This document shows, in pieces, positions 10,899-23,600 of a stretch of 64,000 bases of DNA. Below the pieces are notes generated by a model. It did no database searches. It was given only the letters and a program-made list of their open reading frames with translations, and had not been told where the DNA came from. The DNA lies in assembly GCA_030549335.1 (NCBI GenBank), contig CM060187.1:58114203-58178202 (forward strand), given 5' to 3'. This DNA is from Pontederia crassipes (lineage: Eukaryota; Streptophyta; Magnoliopsida; Commelinales; Pontederiaceae). The translations under genes were made by a program, and so were the position numbers. Positions within the stretch are counted from its first letter, which is position 1. Every line of letters starts with the position of its first letter.

Positions 10899-13434
10899 TC
10901 AGAAATTAACAGTATTAAGCTCAGGCCATTCGTCACCGGCGTCGCTTGCCGGACGATCTTCGTGCCTGCGCCGGCCGTCCGAGCTGCCGACGTACATCCC
11001 GGCGATGGTGGGGTTCCAGAGACGCTCGAGCTCCTTCTTCTGGTGCTCGATGTCCTCGACGTCAGCAAGGTGGAAGTCCTCGATCAGCTGGACCGTCTGC
11101 TGGATCGCCTCCTCGATCCTCGCCATCTTTCCTCTGGCCACCTTCGATCTAATGTTTGTGTTCTGGATGGTGCTCCTGATGTTGTAGGTGTAACTCTCCA
11201 GCGCGTTCTTGGCCTTGGCCTTTCTTTTCTGCTTCTCGTCCTCCGCCTTGCACCTCTGCGCGTCCTCGACCATCCTCTCGATCTCCGCCTCGTTCAGTCT
11301 GCTGTGATCGTTGGTGATGGTGATGTCGGTCTTGTTCCCCGTGGCCTTGTCCTCTGCTGTCACGTTCAGTATGCCGTTGACGTCTATTTCGAAACTGATG
11401 TGGATCACTGGCACTTTCCTCGGGGCCGGAGGGATGTCGTTGAGCTCAAACTTCCCCAGGAAGTTGTTGTCCCTGATCATGCTCCTCTCGCCCTCGTAAA
11501 CCTCGATGATAATGGTGCTCTGGTTGTCGTAATAGGTCGTGAAAACCTTCTCCCTCTTCGTCGGGACCGTAGTATTCCTCGGAATCAAGACCTCCATCAC
11601 GCCACCCATGGTGGCGATTCCCAGCGACAGAGGGGTGACGTCCAAGAGCCGCAGGCCCTGAACCTTGCTGTCCTCTTCGTTGCTGATCTTGGCGGCGAGG
11701 ATGGCGGCGCCGTACGCGATGGCCTCGTCCGGGTTGATATTTTTGCAGAGTTTCTTCCCGTTGAAGAACTCTCGCAACAGCTGCTGCACCTTAGGGATTC
11801 TGGTCGAGCCTCCGACGAGCACGACGTCGTCGACGATGCTCTTGATCATGACCGCGTCCTGCAGGCACTTCGCCAAGGTCTCCATGCACTTCATGAACAA
11901 ATCCTTGTTCAGCTCCTCGAATTTGGCGCGGGTGATGGTGGTGTAGAAGTCGATGCCCGCGTGGAGGCACTCCACTTCGATGGTGGTCTCGAAAGCCGAG
12001 GACAGGATCCTCTTCGCCTTCTCGCACGCCGTCCTCAGCCGCCGGAGCGCTCTCGGGTCGTTGCTGATGTCCATCCTGTACTTCCTCCTGAACTCCTGGA
12101 CGAAGTGCTCCACCATTCTGTTGTCGAAGTCCTCGCCACCGAGGTGGGTGTCACCCCCCACGGCGACCACTTCGAAGATACCTTCTTTGATGCTAACAAG
12201 GGACACGTCGAAGGTTCCGCCGCCGAGGTCGAAAATGAGCACGAACTTCCCCATGCGGTCGTCGGACTTCCTGTCGATGCCGTAGGCGATGGCGGCGGCC
12301 GTGGGCTCGTTCACTATTCTCATGACGTTTAGTCCTGCGATGATCCCGGCGTCCCTGGTGGCCTGCCGCTGGGAGTCGTTGAAATGGGCGGGCACGGTGA
12401 TCACGGCGTTCTCCACATTGGTTCCCAAGTAGGCTTCGGCGATCTCCTTCATCTTTGCAAGGATCATGGAGGAGATCTCCTCTGGCGCGAATTCCCTCTG
12501 TTCGCCTTTGTACTTCACAACAATGGCGGGCTTGCCGCCGGAACTCTCTACGACCTTGAAAGGCCACATCTTCATGTCGCTCTGGACGGCAGGATCGCTG
12601 AACCGCCTACCAATCAATCGCTTGGCGTCTGCAATATCGAACAAATTCATAAGAATTACCAAAAAAAAAAGACGAAAATGAATAAAAAAACAACTTTAGA
12701 TTGTTTAGTGACATAAACAGTTCCAGCTTGCGTTATTTTTTAACCCAAACAGACAATTATACATATAATTGAGCTTGTTCTATCGAAATAAAATAGAACA
12801 AGAAAGACCTGATCTGCAATCATCACAGAGCAGCAGCATCAAAGAAAGGAACGATGACAGATCAAGCTTCAACTATTTTTTGTCCAATAAGAACAGGAAT
12901 TTTGCATGCTGGACCTCGTAAAATCCAAAAGGGGAACAGAACCAGAATCCTTGTATTGTTCTAACAAAGTTCAAGTACTTATTGACTCGCTCATGAGGCG
13001 AAACAGAACAAGTTTAGACGCACACAGAAAAACTACTCCGAAGAGGTTGACTTTCTGAAAATCCAAAGTTTTCATTTTTTTTCTTTACTCGAACTCTTAC
13101 GAATCACAATCCACGCACAGAATCGCCTTCAATAATCCGAAATAGTTGGTCAAACGAAAAGGAGCAATCGTTCATCATCATATAACAATCAACCACAAGT
13201 GATTCAATCATCGAGCGTACCGAAGACGGTGTTCGTGGGATTCATGGCGACTTGGTTGCTGGCGGCGTCGCCGATGAGCCGCTCGGTGGCCGAGAAGGCG
13301 ACGTAGGAGGGCGTGGTACGGTTGCCTTGGTCGTTGAGGATGATCTCGACATGGTCGTACTGCCAAACTGCTGCACAGGAGTAGGTGGTGCCGAGGTCAA
13401 TACCTATCGCCGGAGCTCCGGAGTACCTCGCCAT
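10899..13434 (-). CDS. Divergent HSP70 tandem paralogue lacking EEVD
   Basis: Complement of 13221-13434 and 10899-12628, 647 residues. The intron (GTACGC...TTGCAG) sits at the same Asp codon as in the neighbouring canonical gene but is about 590 bp long. Signatures [21 protein letters not shown] and [13 protein letters not shown] remain and the frame is fully open, so it is not an obvious pseudogene. Changes from the canonical sequence are frequent: [10 protein letters not shown] for [20 protein letters not shown] for [10 protein letters not shown], and [10 protein letters not shown] for [10 protein letters not shown] in the substrate-binding domain. The lid is much altered. The tail is short, Arg/Asp-rich, ends in ELNTVNF, and has neither the Gly/Met repeat nor EEVD. 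By inference it cannot dock TPR co-chaperones in the usual way and may have a narrowed role. I found no clean TATA box or heat-shock element within 250 bp upstream. Confidence 0.9.
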
Positions 13435-13789
13435 TGATGGATTCGCAGACCACCGAGGTGGAAGAGACGAGGACCTCTGTTATGCACTTACATGTCCATT
13501 CTATTTAGATCTTCACACATGCCACTCTTCCGTATAGAAAAATTATGCCTTCGTGTTTCTAACAACTCATCGAGCGTTAATATTTTGTTCTTAGAGCGCA
13601 TGTACGGTGGATAATTAATCTCCGCAGATTAGGATATGCATTGGAGTCAACTGGTCAATATTATTTTATATCCACTTGTGCAGATGTTGAGTTGGTCCAT
13701 TTCTTTGTTGTAAGAACGGACTAGTTTTATGCGCCAAAGATTGTTTTGGACATTTTTAGCATTTTTGTATTGCGTAATATTTAGACAAA

Positions 13790-14150
13790 TTTAATTAAGG
13801 AAAAATTTATACGTAGATAATTTAGACATAGAACTAGAGCACTCATTTTACTTATTATATTAATAAAATATATATATTAATTTAAAATATATATTAAATA
13901 GTAAACATAATTAAGATTAAGATCATTGAATTATCCGAGGATCATGATCAACCTATTTTAACAAATATATTTAATTCAATAATTATAATTTATTTAGTGT
14001 TAGATGATACTTTTTTATTATCAAATTATCTCAATAAATATATATTACTTTATCTAAGAAGTATATGATTAATCTAATTATAAAATTATTCAAATAATAA
14101 GAAATAAGCATTCTACATCAAGAGAATGATGCTCTACATACTCATTAATC
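13790..14150 (+). repeat. Dispersed AT-rich MITE-like repeat, copy 1
   Basis: This about 350-bp sequence reappears in opposite orientation at about 55430-55760. Shared blocks include acttattatattaataaaa-like, gattaagatca, gatcatgatca, and 'agatgatact/gcttttttatt' segments, by eye about 75-80 percent alike. Both copies end near a 'ctctacata(c/g)tcattaa' motif that is partly mirrored at the other end, suggesting short terminal inverted repeats. No clear target duplication was found. Confidence 0.5.
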
Positions 14151-15544
14151 TCATTTAATTATATTTTAAATCATGTTAGATTAAAAAAATTGACACTCTT
14201 TGAATTAATTCAGAATTTTTACCTGTGGAAATGCATGAGTAGCCAATTTTCTTAAATGGATTGTAGGATTATATCATCATTAGGTTTTCTTGAGCAAGAT
14301 AAAGCTCAACTTCAACTATTTTTTTAGGCTGTTGAAAGGTACATGGGCTATTTTATGAAAGTGATTTTTTTCCATAAAATGAATTCAGAGTATTTTACTT
14401 CTTGATAATAAGAAAGAAGATGAATCAACAAGAAAATAAAACCCTGGTCATTAAAATACATTAGGACATGAAAAAAATGAAGTGCATTCTTAATACACTT
14501 TTCTCTCCATTTTAAATCATGTTTCAACCACATTGAAAAGAACCAATTTTATAGAATTCACTTTTCTAAAAAGTTTATTTTCATGAAAATAAGTGTATCT
14601 ATAAATGTACTCTTAGTGGGTGTTTGGCTCTAGGGGCTTTAAGGTGCAGAATTCAATAAGAAAAAAAGTTCTTAAGCCCCTTAGAAATACATATGTTCTC
14701 ATATTTTGATAGTTTTCATAAGTTAAAAAGAAAATGCCCGGTATAAAATATTAGAACAAGAGTTTGTTCTTAGCTTTGTTTCCATCTCAAATGAGTGGTT
14801 AGTTCTCTTAGCAACGGATATTTGTGGTCCTTGGAAAAAAATTCTAATCCATCAAAAAGTACGAAAAAAAGAAATCCATAAAAAAATTCAGTGGTTTTGC
14901 CAAGTATTTAAATTAACACCAGAATATATAAATAGATATTAAAAAGGAAATTTTTTTTCGACAGTGGATGAGCATCCCTGCATTATTCAAAGTAAACTTC
15001 TTGACGAAGAAAGGTAAGTCAACTAAAACAACAATTCAATAACTCTGAAAATGAAATGATGGATAGCATATGGGGATCCCAACAAATTAGCAAAAATAAA
15101 AGAGTCAATCGCGTATGAGTCATGCATGTTTATATTTCCATGTTTCTTTTTTTTTATGAAAGAGACCCCATGTTATTAATATCTAAAATAAAATTGCTAA
15201 AAAATCGTTTACCTTTTTTTATATTGTTGAATGCAAAACAGTGTTTCTTGCTACATCATCTTTTGCCATGATAGTGATTGTTCTGGATATTTTATTAGTG
15301 AAATGACTTGAAGATTTAATTTATCAATAGAAGAGTAGCTTAAAATGTTAAAAAAATTCAAATCTATGATGCTGCGAAAATTACTTAACAAAAGAAATAA
15401 GAAATAGTAGGTTATGTTTGATTTCTGGTTAGGAAATATCATTTTACTTTTTCATGTTAGTAATTTGAGACATGGATGGATAAAAAAAGAAAATAAGAAA
15501 TATATGTATGGTTCTAGAACATAAATATATTTTGAACCAATATG

Positions 15545-16130
15545 CCTATGGGTTGTCTTTAGCATAGGAATTTTTAGTTTTCGAGAATTAATTGATTTGA
15601 TGAAAAAGTTTAAGTTTGATGTTTGGATGAAAATTTTAATAATGAGAATATGAAAATTTCATTTGATGGATAAATTTTAGTAGATGTTTGAATAAAAAAG
15701 TAAGAACTAAGAATATAATTTATTATTGTATGAGATATAAAATTATACTAAATTAAAATATTAATATTTATTTAATTAAAAATAATAATTTGTGAAAATA
15801 TTTATATTTATATTATAATTTTAAATTTATGAAAAATAATAATAATATAGTTTATTATTTTCATATGTTATTAATATTATAATTTATGAAGAATATTTAT
15901 ATTAAGTTAAAGAATTTATTTATAAGTTTAATGATAATATATTAATAAATAAAATATTATAATTAATTATTATTTAAGATAATATAAAATTAGTTTAATG
16001 AATAACATTAATATTAAATAGTAAATAATTATATTTTACTAATTAAAATAGAAAAAGGAAAAAATTGAAGTTATCGAGAATTTAAAAAGTTATTGTTGGA
16101 AGCGAGAACTATAAGGTATTCATTTGCATC
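15545..16130 (+). repeat. AT-rich MITE-like family, copy 1
   Basis: It contains gagaattaattgatttgatg and 'attttagtagatgtttgaat' style phrases. Their reverse complements recur at about 32990-33150 and about 46050-46230. Termini and target duplications could not be fixed, so the class is uncertain. Confidence 0.35.
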
Positions 16131-17435
16131 ATGTGATCAAAACTTCTTAAGTTCTTGACATGTTTGGCAGAATTTGGACAATAAAGTTTGCTTAGACAAA
16201 GTCCATTGTACTAACGGTGATTAGCGATCATGATCGCTAATGTTTAGTTTAAGAGAGAAAGTGCATGTGTATGCTTAAAAAAATTACACATTTGATCTTA
16301 TTGTTCGATTAAAAATTGGAGGTAAATTTTAATTTAAAAAGTAAAATAACTTGTCAGTCATCACTATCCAATTAAATTCAAGATATAAAATGTTAATTTT
16401 TATTTTTATTTTTTGGATTATGGTGGGAGGTAGGGACCCCCTCCCATTCCCTCTCATGATGAGCCTTTCATATTAGTCTTTTAACTATCTCAAGCAATTA
16501 ACCAATAAGTTGTTATAGAGATTAAGCTCGTTCTCTTCATCATAATCACCTTTGGCCAAGTGAAAGGCCAAAGCCCGGATGCATGAGCAAAATGAAACAA
16601 AACAAAATAGATGGTTAGTAGTTGATTGTATATACACTGATGGAGGGAGACGAGGGCAACTTATACGTATATAATTACTTAAGATAATATGTATATAATT
16701 ACTTAAGATAAACAAAAAAATTGGATGGGGCCAAGGCTCCAAATAACACAATATATATTGTTTGGAGTTTTCATCAACAAACTTGCAACTTGTGATAATT
16801 TATCCTGTTCTTGCAAAGTTTTTTTTTTTTCTGGCTATCATACATTCTAACACGCCACCAGAAAAAAGTGTGATTGGCTGAATTGAACACACTGGAAGAT
16901 GATATAACACTTTGACAATTGAAACACACAACGGTGATCCACTGCTGAATATTTCACTACTCTTGGCGAAAGTCTCATTTTCTGGAAGCCAAAAAGCGCC
17001 ACACGATCTAATTCAAATGATGTTGAGTACCATGCATTAGACTTCTGTCACCGGTGACCTATTGTGGTTAAAGGCGTTGCTTGCTCCATGTACAACTTAT
17101 TTTGTAACGATCACTTTGCATTTCTTGACTTGAGCGCAGCCTCGAAATTGACTTGTCATTTTATATGTCATCACATTTACCTTTTATCTCTCAACTTGAA
17201 GATTTTTTTTTTTACTAAAGCTCTTGGTCAAGAACATTTCAATTGCTTCATCACAAGTCAGGGCATTCATAAATTGACTCTTCGAGAGGCACTACAAAAT
17301 TTTTAATGATTTTCGACGATCAAATTCATCTAAAATCTCAAGAAAGAAGGCAATCATAATAAAAATACTCGTCCGTAATTTTTCGATAGACACATAAAAT
17401 CCGTCAGTATTTTCGACGGATACTATTGTCGCAAA

Positions 17436-18428
17436 TGTAGGATCAAAAGCACCAAGAGGGGAGGTGAATTGGTGTATAAAAAAATCTTCTCAAAAATTTA
17501 CTTTCGAAAAAATCAATAGAAACGATCACAAGCAAATAAAGATAAGGCGTGGTGAAAGATAAAAAACAAACGCAAGGAGACACAATATGATGACGAGGTT
17601 CGACCTCAACACTTTGGCCTACGTCCCCGCTCCGACTTCTCAACCTCGAGACCGTCGGAGATTCACTATCTTTCTCTTTTCTTGTAGGGAGAGAATAACC
17701 ATCTTTATACAATCAAGCATTCTTCTCCGCTCAAGAGGCAAGGCGCACCTCTTATACAAGGAGCTCTCAATCTTACTAGATCAGAAAGTAAATATTCCCT
17801 CTAACTCTTTTCTTTTACAAAATCTTTCTCACACTCAAGACTAAGAAAAGAAAAGGGAAGAAACTTACAATTTTATGCTAAAAAACTTGAGATGAGCTCT
17901 AGGAGGTTCTTGCTTGCTTGGATGATTTTTCTTCAGGCTTTGGCACTCATTTTATAGGCTCTTAGATATGAGAATTCGTTCAAAAAGTCTCCCACAAATT
18001 TCTCCTCAAAATACTAGCCATTACTGTTCATTTGACTGATAGGCTGGTCGACCGCTGGGATGGGCCGGTCGACCGGTCTATGTGACCGTTGTCATTTTCA
18101 ACGTTTTGATGCTTGTCCGGTCGATCGGTCCTTCGATCGATACATCGACTGGTAATGTCTCGATATCGACCGGTATACTCTCGACATCGACCGACATAAT
18201 CTCGTCTTTTCTTCTCTTGAATATAAATCGACCAGTGCCATGGCCGGTCGATTCAACCGATGAGTCGACCGATCGTGTTAAAAAATATTTTTCTTCTAAT
18301 TTAATTTGGCGATTTCTTCTGCGAATCTGGTCATATCAATCATACACCTGCATTATCACTACTTGAGCATAGATTAGTAACTTTTATGTCCATTTTAACT
18401 TATTATCATCAAAACATAGGATTCAACA
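17436..18428 (-). repeat. Downstream LTR of the copia fossil
   Basis: A 993-bp LTR bounded by TG...CA. Near its middle lie several GGTCGACC palindromes (18046-18053, 18067-18074) and many related cggtcgatcgg-type words. Confidence 0.85.
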
Positions 18429-18985
18429 ATCTCTCCCTTTTTTATGATAGCAAATTAATTCGACGATAAGGAGAAAAATAAAGAAAGTAAATGAAATGTA
18501 AGTTTAGATAGAAAGTAGTGAACAAGCTCTCCCTACATTTATGCATATTTCACATTTTCTCTCCCTAAATAAGTGGCATTTATATTCTTATAATACATTG
18601 GGATAATATGAAGATATGGCGAGAAAGAAAAGAAATAATACATATGAAATTAAAAGTGAAATCAAAGGGCATTTCATCATAAAGAAAAAGTCATCTCATT
18701 ACATTCATAGTTAATAATACATCATGTGTTCATGCACTAACAAATGTGACTCCAGTCACTACAAAATGGTGCATGACACAATAAAAACACATAACATACA
18801 CATAACATCATAGTAGCATAATATCGTCATAAACTTCTCTTTCTTTTAACATCATCAAAGAGGAAGGCAACCCAACTACTCATCATCGGGACTATCATCC
18901 TCACGAGCTACGGGCGGAATAAATCCCTGAGATGCATAGTAGGCCTGTAGTGAACCAACAAGGTAACGAGAGTCACGCTCATCCG

Positions 18986-20210
18986 TCAAACACGATGATC
19001 CATTTGGGTTACACGATGGTCTATGGCAGCCACTTGTTGTGAAAGAGCCGTGAAGCCATATGTGCTATAGAAATCTGAGGTAGCGTGCTGGGAAGGTCCA
19101 ACAAGCTCAGCGAGTGCCGATGGTGGCGGGAAGCTAGGGCCAGCCTCCTGTGCATCTTGAGTGTCCATCGGCGCTGGCTCATCATCTGTGGCATCATCTC
19201 TATCGTCAGAATCTAGTGATGCCTGCTTACCAAACCTAAGACCTTTCTTATGTAAAGTTCCCGAACCAATGGCATTAGTGGGGCGAGATCGAATGTACTC
19301 CTCGTCTGCAGGGATCTCGACACAAAAAATGGAGTAAAATCTTAGTGATCCAGGCACCAAAATATAAGTGGTACCGGCCACGAGCAGCAGAGGAGATCTT
19401 CTGGAAGGTGTAGTCCATGTGATAGAAGACATAATGGCCAAAATGAAGAAATGAGGCATCATGGATGCAGAGACAGTGAAGAAAGAAGAGATCAAAGTGA
19501 GTGACTTCAGTATAGTGTCCGACTCGAGGAGTGATCATGCGACTAAGAATGTGATGAGCCATTTTCATGATAGGATGAAGATGACGATGGGCCATTTCGA
19601 CGGTATACTGGACATCTTGTCCAGCAAAAACTGTACAAATGACATTCGCGAACGAAAGATAATCGGAAGGCCAACCATGAGTGACAAATGAATAAAAGCC
19701 AAGTAAGGAGCACACAATGCCAAAGATGCGACAAAGATGGTCTGGATCAAAGAGAATGTGTATACCAAGGACATAGGTGATGATAACCTCTCAAGTGATT
19801 GTCATGTTCGCATAAAAATGACGAACAAGACAGGGATACACACGTTCTGTGAGAGAGAGAAGTGTCAGCCAACTGATGATTGTGAACATCTAGAATGTTC
19901 AGAGCGTTCCAATAAATGATATAGGCACACCGGACTTCGCGAGAGGCGTACAAGGCTTCAAAACTAACAGAGATGTCCCTAGTGACAAAAAGATGACTAT
20001 CAAACTCAGTGGGCTCGGGAGAAGATGGCTGACGAGTACGTCCACGAGATCGTCCTTGTCTATGACCTCGTCCACGTCGAACGAGCTCGGGTTCGGGTTC
20101 CGGTTCAAATTCACGTGGAAGGATATGAATGGTACCACCGGAGCTAGGAAAGCAACGACAATGCTGAAAGACTATCTGAACACGTGAATACCCATCGTCG
20201 TCGGCCATGG
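18986..20210 (-). pseudogene. Decayed extra coding region of the copia fossil (env-like position)
   Basis: It begins on the - strand near 20208 with MADDDGYSRVQIVF and includes an Arg/Gly-rich basic stretch, then a hydrophobic middle and an acidic, Pro-rich end. It lies downstream of RNase H and upstream of the downstream LTR, the place of the env-like gene in some Sireviruses. It resembles the 'putative plant transposon protein' type of retroelement ORF. It is broken and is treated as part of the fossil. Confidence 0.45.
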
Positions 20211-20267
20211 ATTCAACAATGGTGGTCGAAAGTGATCGTTGACTTGATTGATTGAGAGGGAGATGGA

Positions 20268-20693
20268 GATAGGGCTGAGCACAGGCCGGGTCGATTGATT
20301 GAGAGGGAGATGGAGATAGGGCTGAGCACAGGCCGGGTCGACCCGGCCCGGCCCGACCCAAGAAACCGGGTAAATAACCCGACCCCAATAAGATCCAAGC
20401 CGGGACCGGGTCTCTTGGCTGGAAAACCCGTCGGGTATCGGGTCAGAACTGGGTCTGCAGTGCATATACCCGACCCGGACCCGACCCGATATTACATACT
20501 ATATAAACCCCATTTTATAGTCTTTTCCTCTCATTTCAATTTCTCTCTTTCTCTCTCCCATATCTCTCTCGTCCTCTCCCTCTCTCTCTCACGATGGTGA
20601 CGGCATCGACGATCGTGACTTCGGCGGCTCTCTCCCTCTCCTGACTCCCTCTCTACTCAGACCCGGATCCGGTCTCGGGTTTGCTCATATGGA
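20268..20693. repeat. CCCGACCC-rich insert with 47-bp tandem duplication and promoter-like block
   Basis: A phrase starting gattgattgagaggg occurs at 20246 and again at 20293 (47-bp period). It is followed by dense ccgggtc/gacccgg words. A TATA-like actatataaacccc (about 20500) precedes a CT-rich stretch and an ATG at 20594. The ends show a weak inverted match (gagcacaggccgggtc against gagcaaacccg...). It may be an hAT-type MITE nested in the fossil, but no target duplication was found. Confidence 0.35.
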
Positions 20694-23600
20694 GGCTGTG
20701 ATGCAGTTAAAAGATAGGGAGGACGGCCGAGAGCAGGATGAGGGTTGCCGAAGTTCAAACTGAAGAGGGGCTGGAGAGATGTCTGGAGAGAGCAAAGGGT
20801 TGCCGGAGAGATAAGAGAGAGAGAGTGGCCGGCAGGTGGTTCATTGACTAGAGAAGAATGAGAGAGGACGGCTGACGATTAGAGGTTGTTGGAGAGCAAA
20901 GAGACGGACGTCGATGGAGAGAAGAAAGGATACAGAGGGCAATCGAAAGAGTGAAAGAGAGAAACAAGGACGGCCGGCGGAGAAGGTTTGCCGGAGAGTA
21001 GTGACGTACGGTGAGAGATGAGAGAGAGAGAGAGGGTAACCGAAGAAGTGGACGAGAGAAAGAGAGGTGGCCGACCGAGGTGGCGGTCGAGATAGAGAAA
21101 ATGGTCATCGTGATGAGAAGGTGGTCGGCCATCGGAGGCGGCCAATCGCTAGAGTCACCGACGATCGTAGGGTTCGCCGGAGGGAAAAGCTTGGTCGGCT
21201 AGCCGGAGTTTGGTCGGCGGTCGTCGAAGGAAGGGGGTTCGCAGGAGCAGCGGTCGCGTGGAAAAAGGAATTTGGTCGACCGATTTAAGCAATCGATTTC
21301 TTATATGTCGCGATTTTGGCATATACCAGTCCATCGGACAGTTCTTTTTCAAATAAATCATCCATCGGTCGATTGATGTCAGCCGGACGCAGTCATATAC
21401 CGATCGATCGGTGTATCCTATCGGTCGACCGATTGTCGTGCGCAATTGCAAATTTCACAGCGATCGATCGGTCCTTCCAGTCGGTCGACCGATCCCTATA
21501 TTTTTTAAAATTTGAACCATTTAAAACCATTGAAAATCATAAAAATCATATTCCAGAGATATCATACAAAATGTAAGTGTTATGCAACATTTTTAATGTT
21601 CAATTCATGTCAAAAGTGATATTGCATAACTAAGTCTCTTTATTTTGAATTGATATGCAATCAAGAGTTAATCATTCCTAATTTCTTTCTAAGCATTCAA
21701 AATCGTTCTTCACTCAAGTGTTTTGTAAATATATCTGTAAGTTGAACTTCAGTGGACAAATGTTCATTGGCAATGTTCTTAAGGGTCACTTGTTCTCTAA
21801 TGAAATGATATCGTAAGTCAATGTGTTTAATTTTAGAGTGTTGAATTGGATTTTTGGTCATTTTTATAGCATTTGTGTTATCGCACTTTATGGGTACATT
21901 GAAACAACTTACACCATAATCAAGCAATTATTGTTTTACCCATAGTATTTGTGCACAACAACTATCGACGACTATATATTCGGCATCGGCGGTAGAAAGT
22001 GCGATGGAATTTTATTTTTTGCTAGCCCATAAAATGAGAGAACTACCAAGAAAATAACACATCTCACTAGTACTTTTTCTATCAACTTTACATCCGGCAA
22101 AATCCGCATCAGTGTATGCATGCAATTCAAATGAAAAATTTCTATCGTATCAAATGCCTAATTCACTTGTATGTTTTAAATAGTGCATTATTCTTTTTAC
22201 GACGATTAAGTACGATTCTTTTGGAGCGGATTGAAACATAGCACACAAATACACACTAAACATTATATCTGGCATAGATGTCGTCAAATAGAGCAAACTA
22301 TCAATCATACCTTTGTAGCTTTTTTTTATCAATGGAGTTACATTTTTCATCTTTATCCAATTTTGTAGTCGTGCTCATCGGAGTTGTGCTCGGCTTGGAT
22401 TCGTTCATTCCGAATCTTTTGAGTCATTCATTCTTGATTGAGAAAAATGCCTTCCTTGAATTGTTTTACTTGTAGACCTAAAAAGAAGGTGAGCTCTCCT
22501 ACAAGACTAATTTCAAATTCTTGTTGCATAAGAGTTTCAAACTCTTTGCATAGACATTCATTAGTAGCACCATAAACGATATCATCAACATAAATGTGAA
22601 CTATTTAAATATCATTTTTAAAATATTTTAAAAATAATGTGGTGTCAACTTTCTCTTTTCGAAAATCATTTTCAATTAAAAATGAACTCAACATTTCATA
22701 CCAAGCTCGAGGGACTTGTTTCAATCCATAAAGAGCTTTTCAGAGTTTAAAAACATGATGGAGAAATCTGGATTTTCAAAACCTTGAGATTGTTCAATAT
22801 AAACTTTCTCATTTATAAAACCATTCAAGAAAGTCGATTTAACATCAATTTAAAAAAGTTTAAAACCTTTATAGCCTGCAAAAGCCATTAGCATTCGAAT
22901 TGCCTAAGTCTATCAACGGGAGCAAAATTTTCATCAAAATCAATCCCTTCAATTTGTGAGTAACCCTTGACCACAAATCTAGTCTTGTTCCTCACAATGA
23001 CATCATTTTCATCTGACTTATTTCGAAAGACCCATTTGGTTCCAATGACATAATGGTCATTGGGTCTTTCCACAAGTTTCCACACTTGATTTCTTTCATT
23101 CTCATGCATTGCATTTATTCAATTTGGATCTTCAAGTGCTTCACCTATATTGTTAGGCTCAAAATTTGCAAGAAAAGTCGAAAAAGCACATAGATTGTTC
23201 ATAGAATTTCAAGTTTTTATACCTTCATTTATATTACCTATAACTTGATCAAGTGGATGTGATGAGACATGTCTCCAATTTCTTGGGATGATTTGATTCT
23301 CCTCTTTTCGATGTTCTTCTATTTCTTCCACTTTTGGAGTGTAAGCTTTTGCTTCCTCTATGCCCACAACTTCAAGTTGTCTTTGTACTTCAACTATTTC
23401 TTCTTCATCATATATTTTTTTGCTCAAAAAAATGTTAATTTAATTGAATTTAACATTAATAGATTCTTCAACAACTAATGTTCTTTTGTTATACACTATA
23501 TAAGCTTTACTTGTACTAGAATAACCAAGAAAAATATCATCATCACATTTATCATCAAATTTGCCTAGTTTATCTTTGACATTCAAAATATAGCATTTAT

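Larger units (their letters stand above)
13435..17286. other. AT-rich intergenic DNA with MITE-like repeats
   Basis: No gene is supported. It contains the promoter side of the divergent HSP70, the repeat at about 13790-14150, and an AT-rich MITE-like block at about 15545-16130. The remainder, including 16400-17286, shows nothing I can name. Confidence 0.55.

Noticed and set aside
10962-12332. 456-codon open frame on the + strand
   Set aside because: Antisense shadow of the divergent HSP70 gene. No family resemblance and same artefact as above.
10899-13434. Calling the divergent HSP70 a pseudogene
   Set aside because: The frame, intron boundaries and all three ATPase signatures are intact, so decay is not shown by sequence alone.
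18040-18300. Repeated cggtcgaccg words as a CRISPR-like array
   Set aside because: Plant nuclear DNA, irregular spacing, and the words lie in a retrotransposon LTR.
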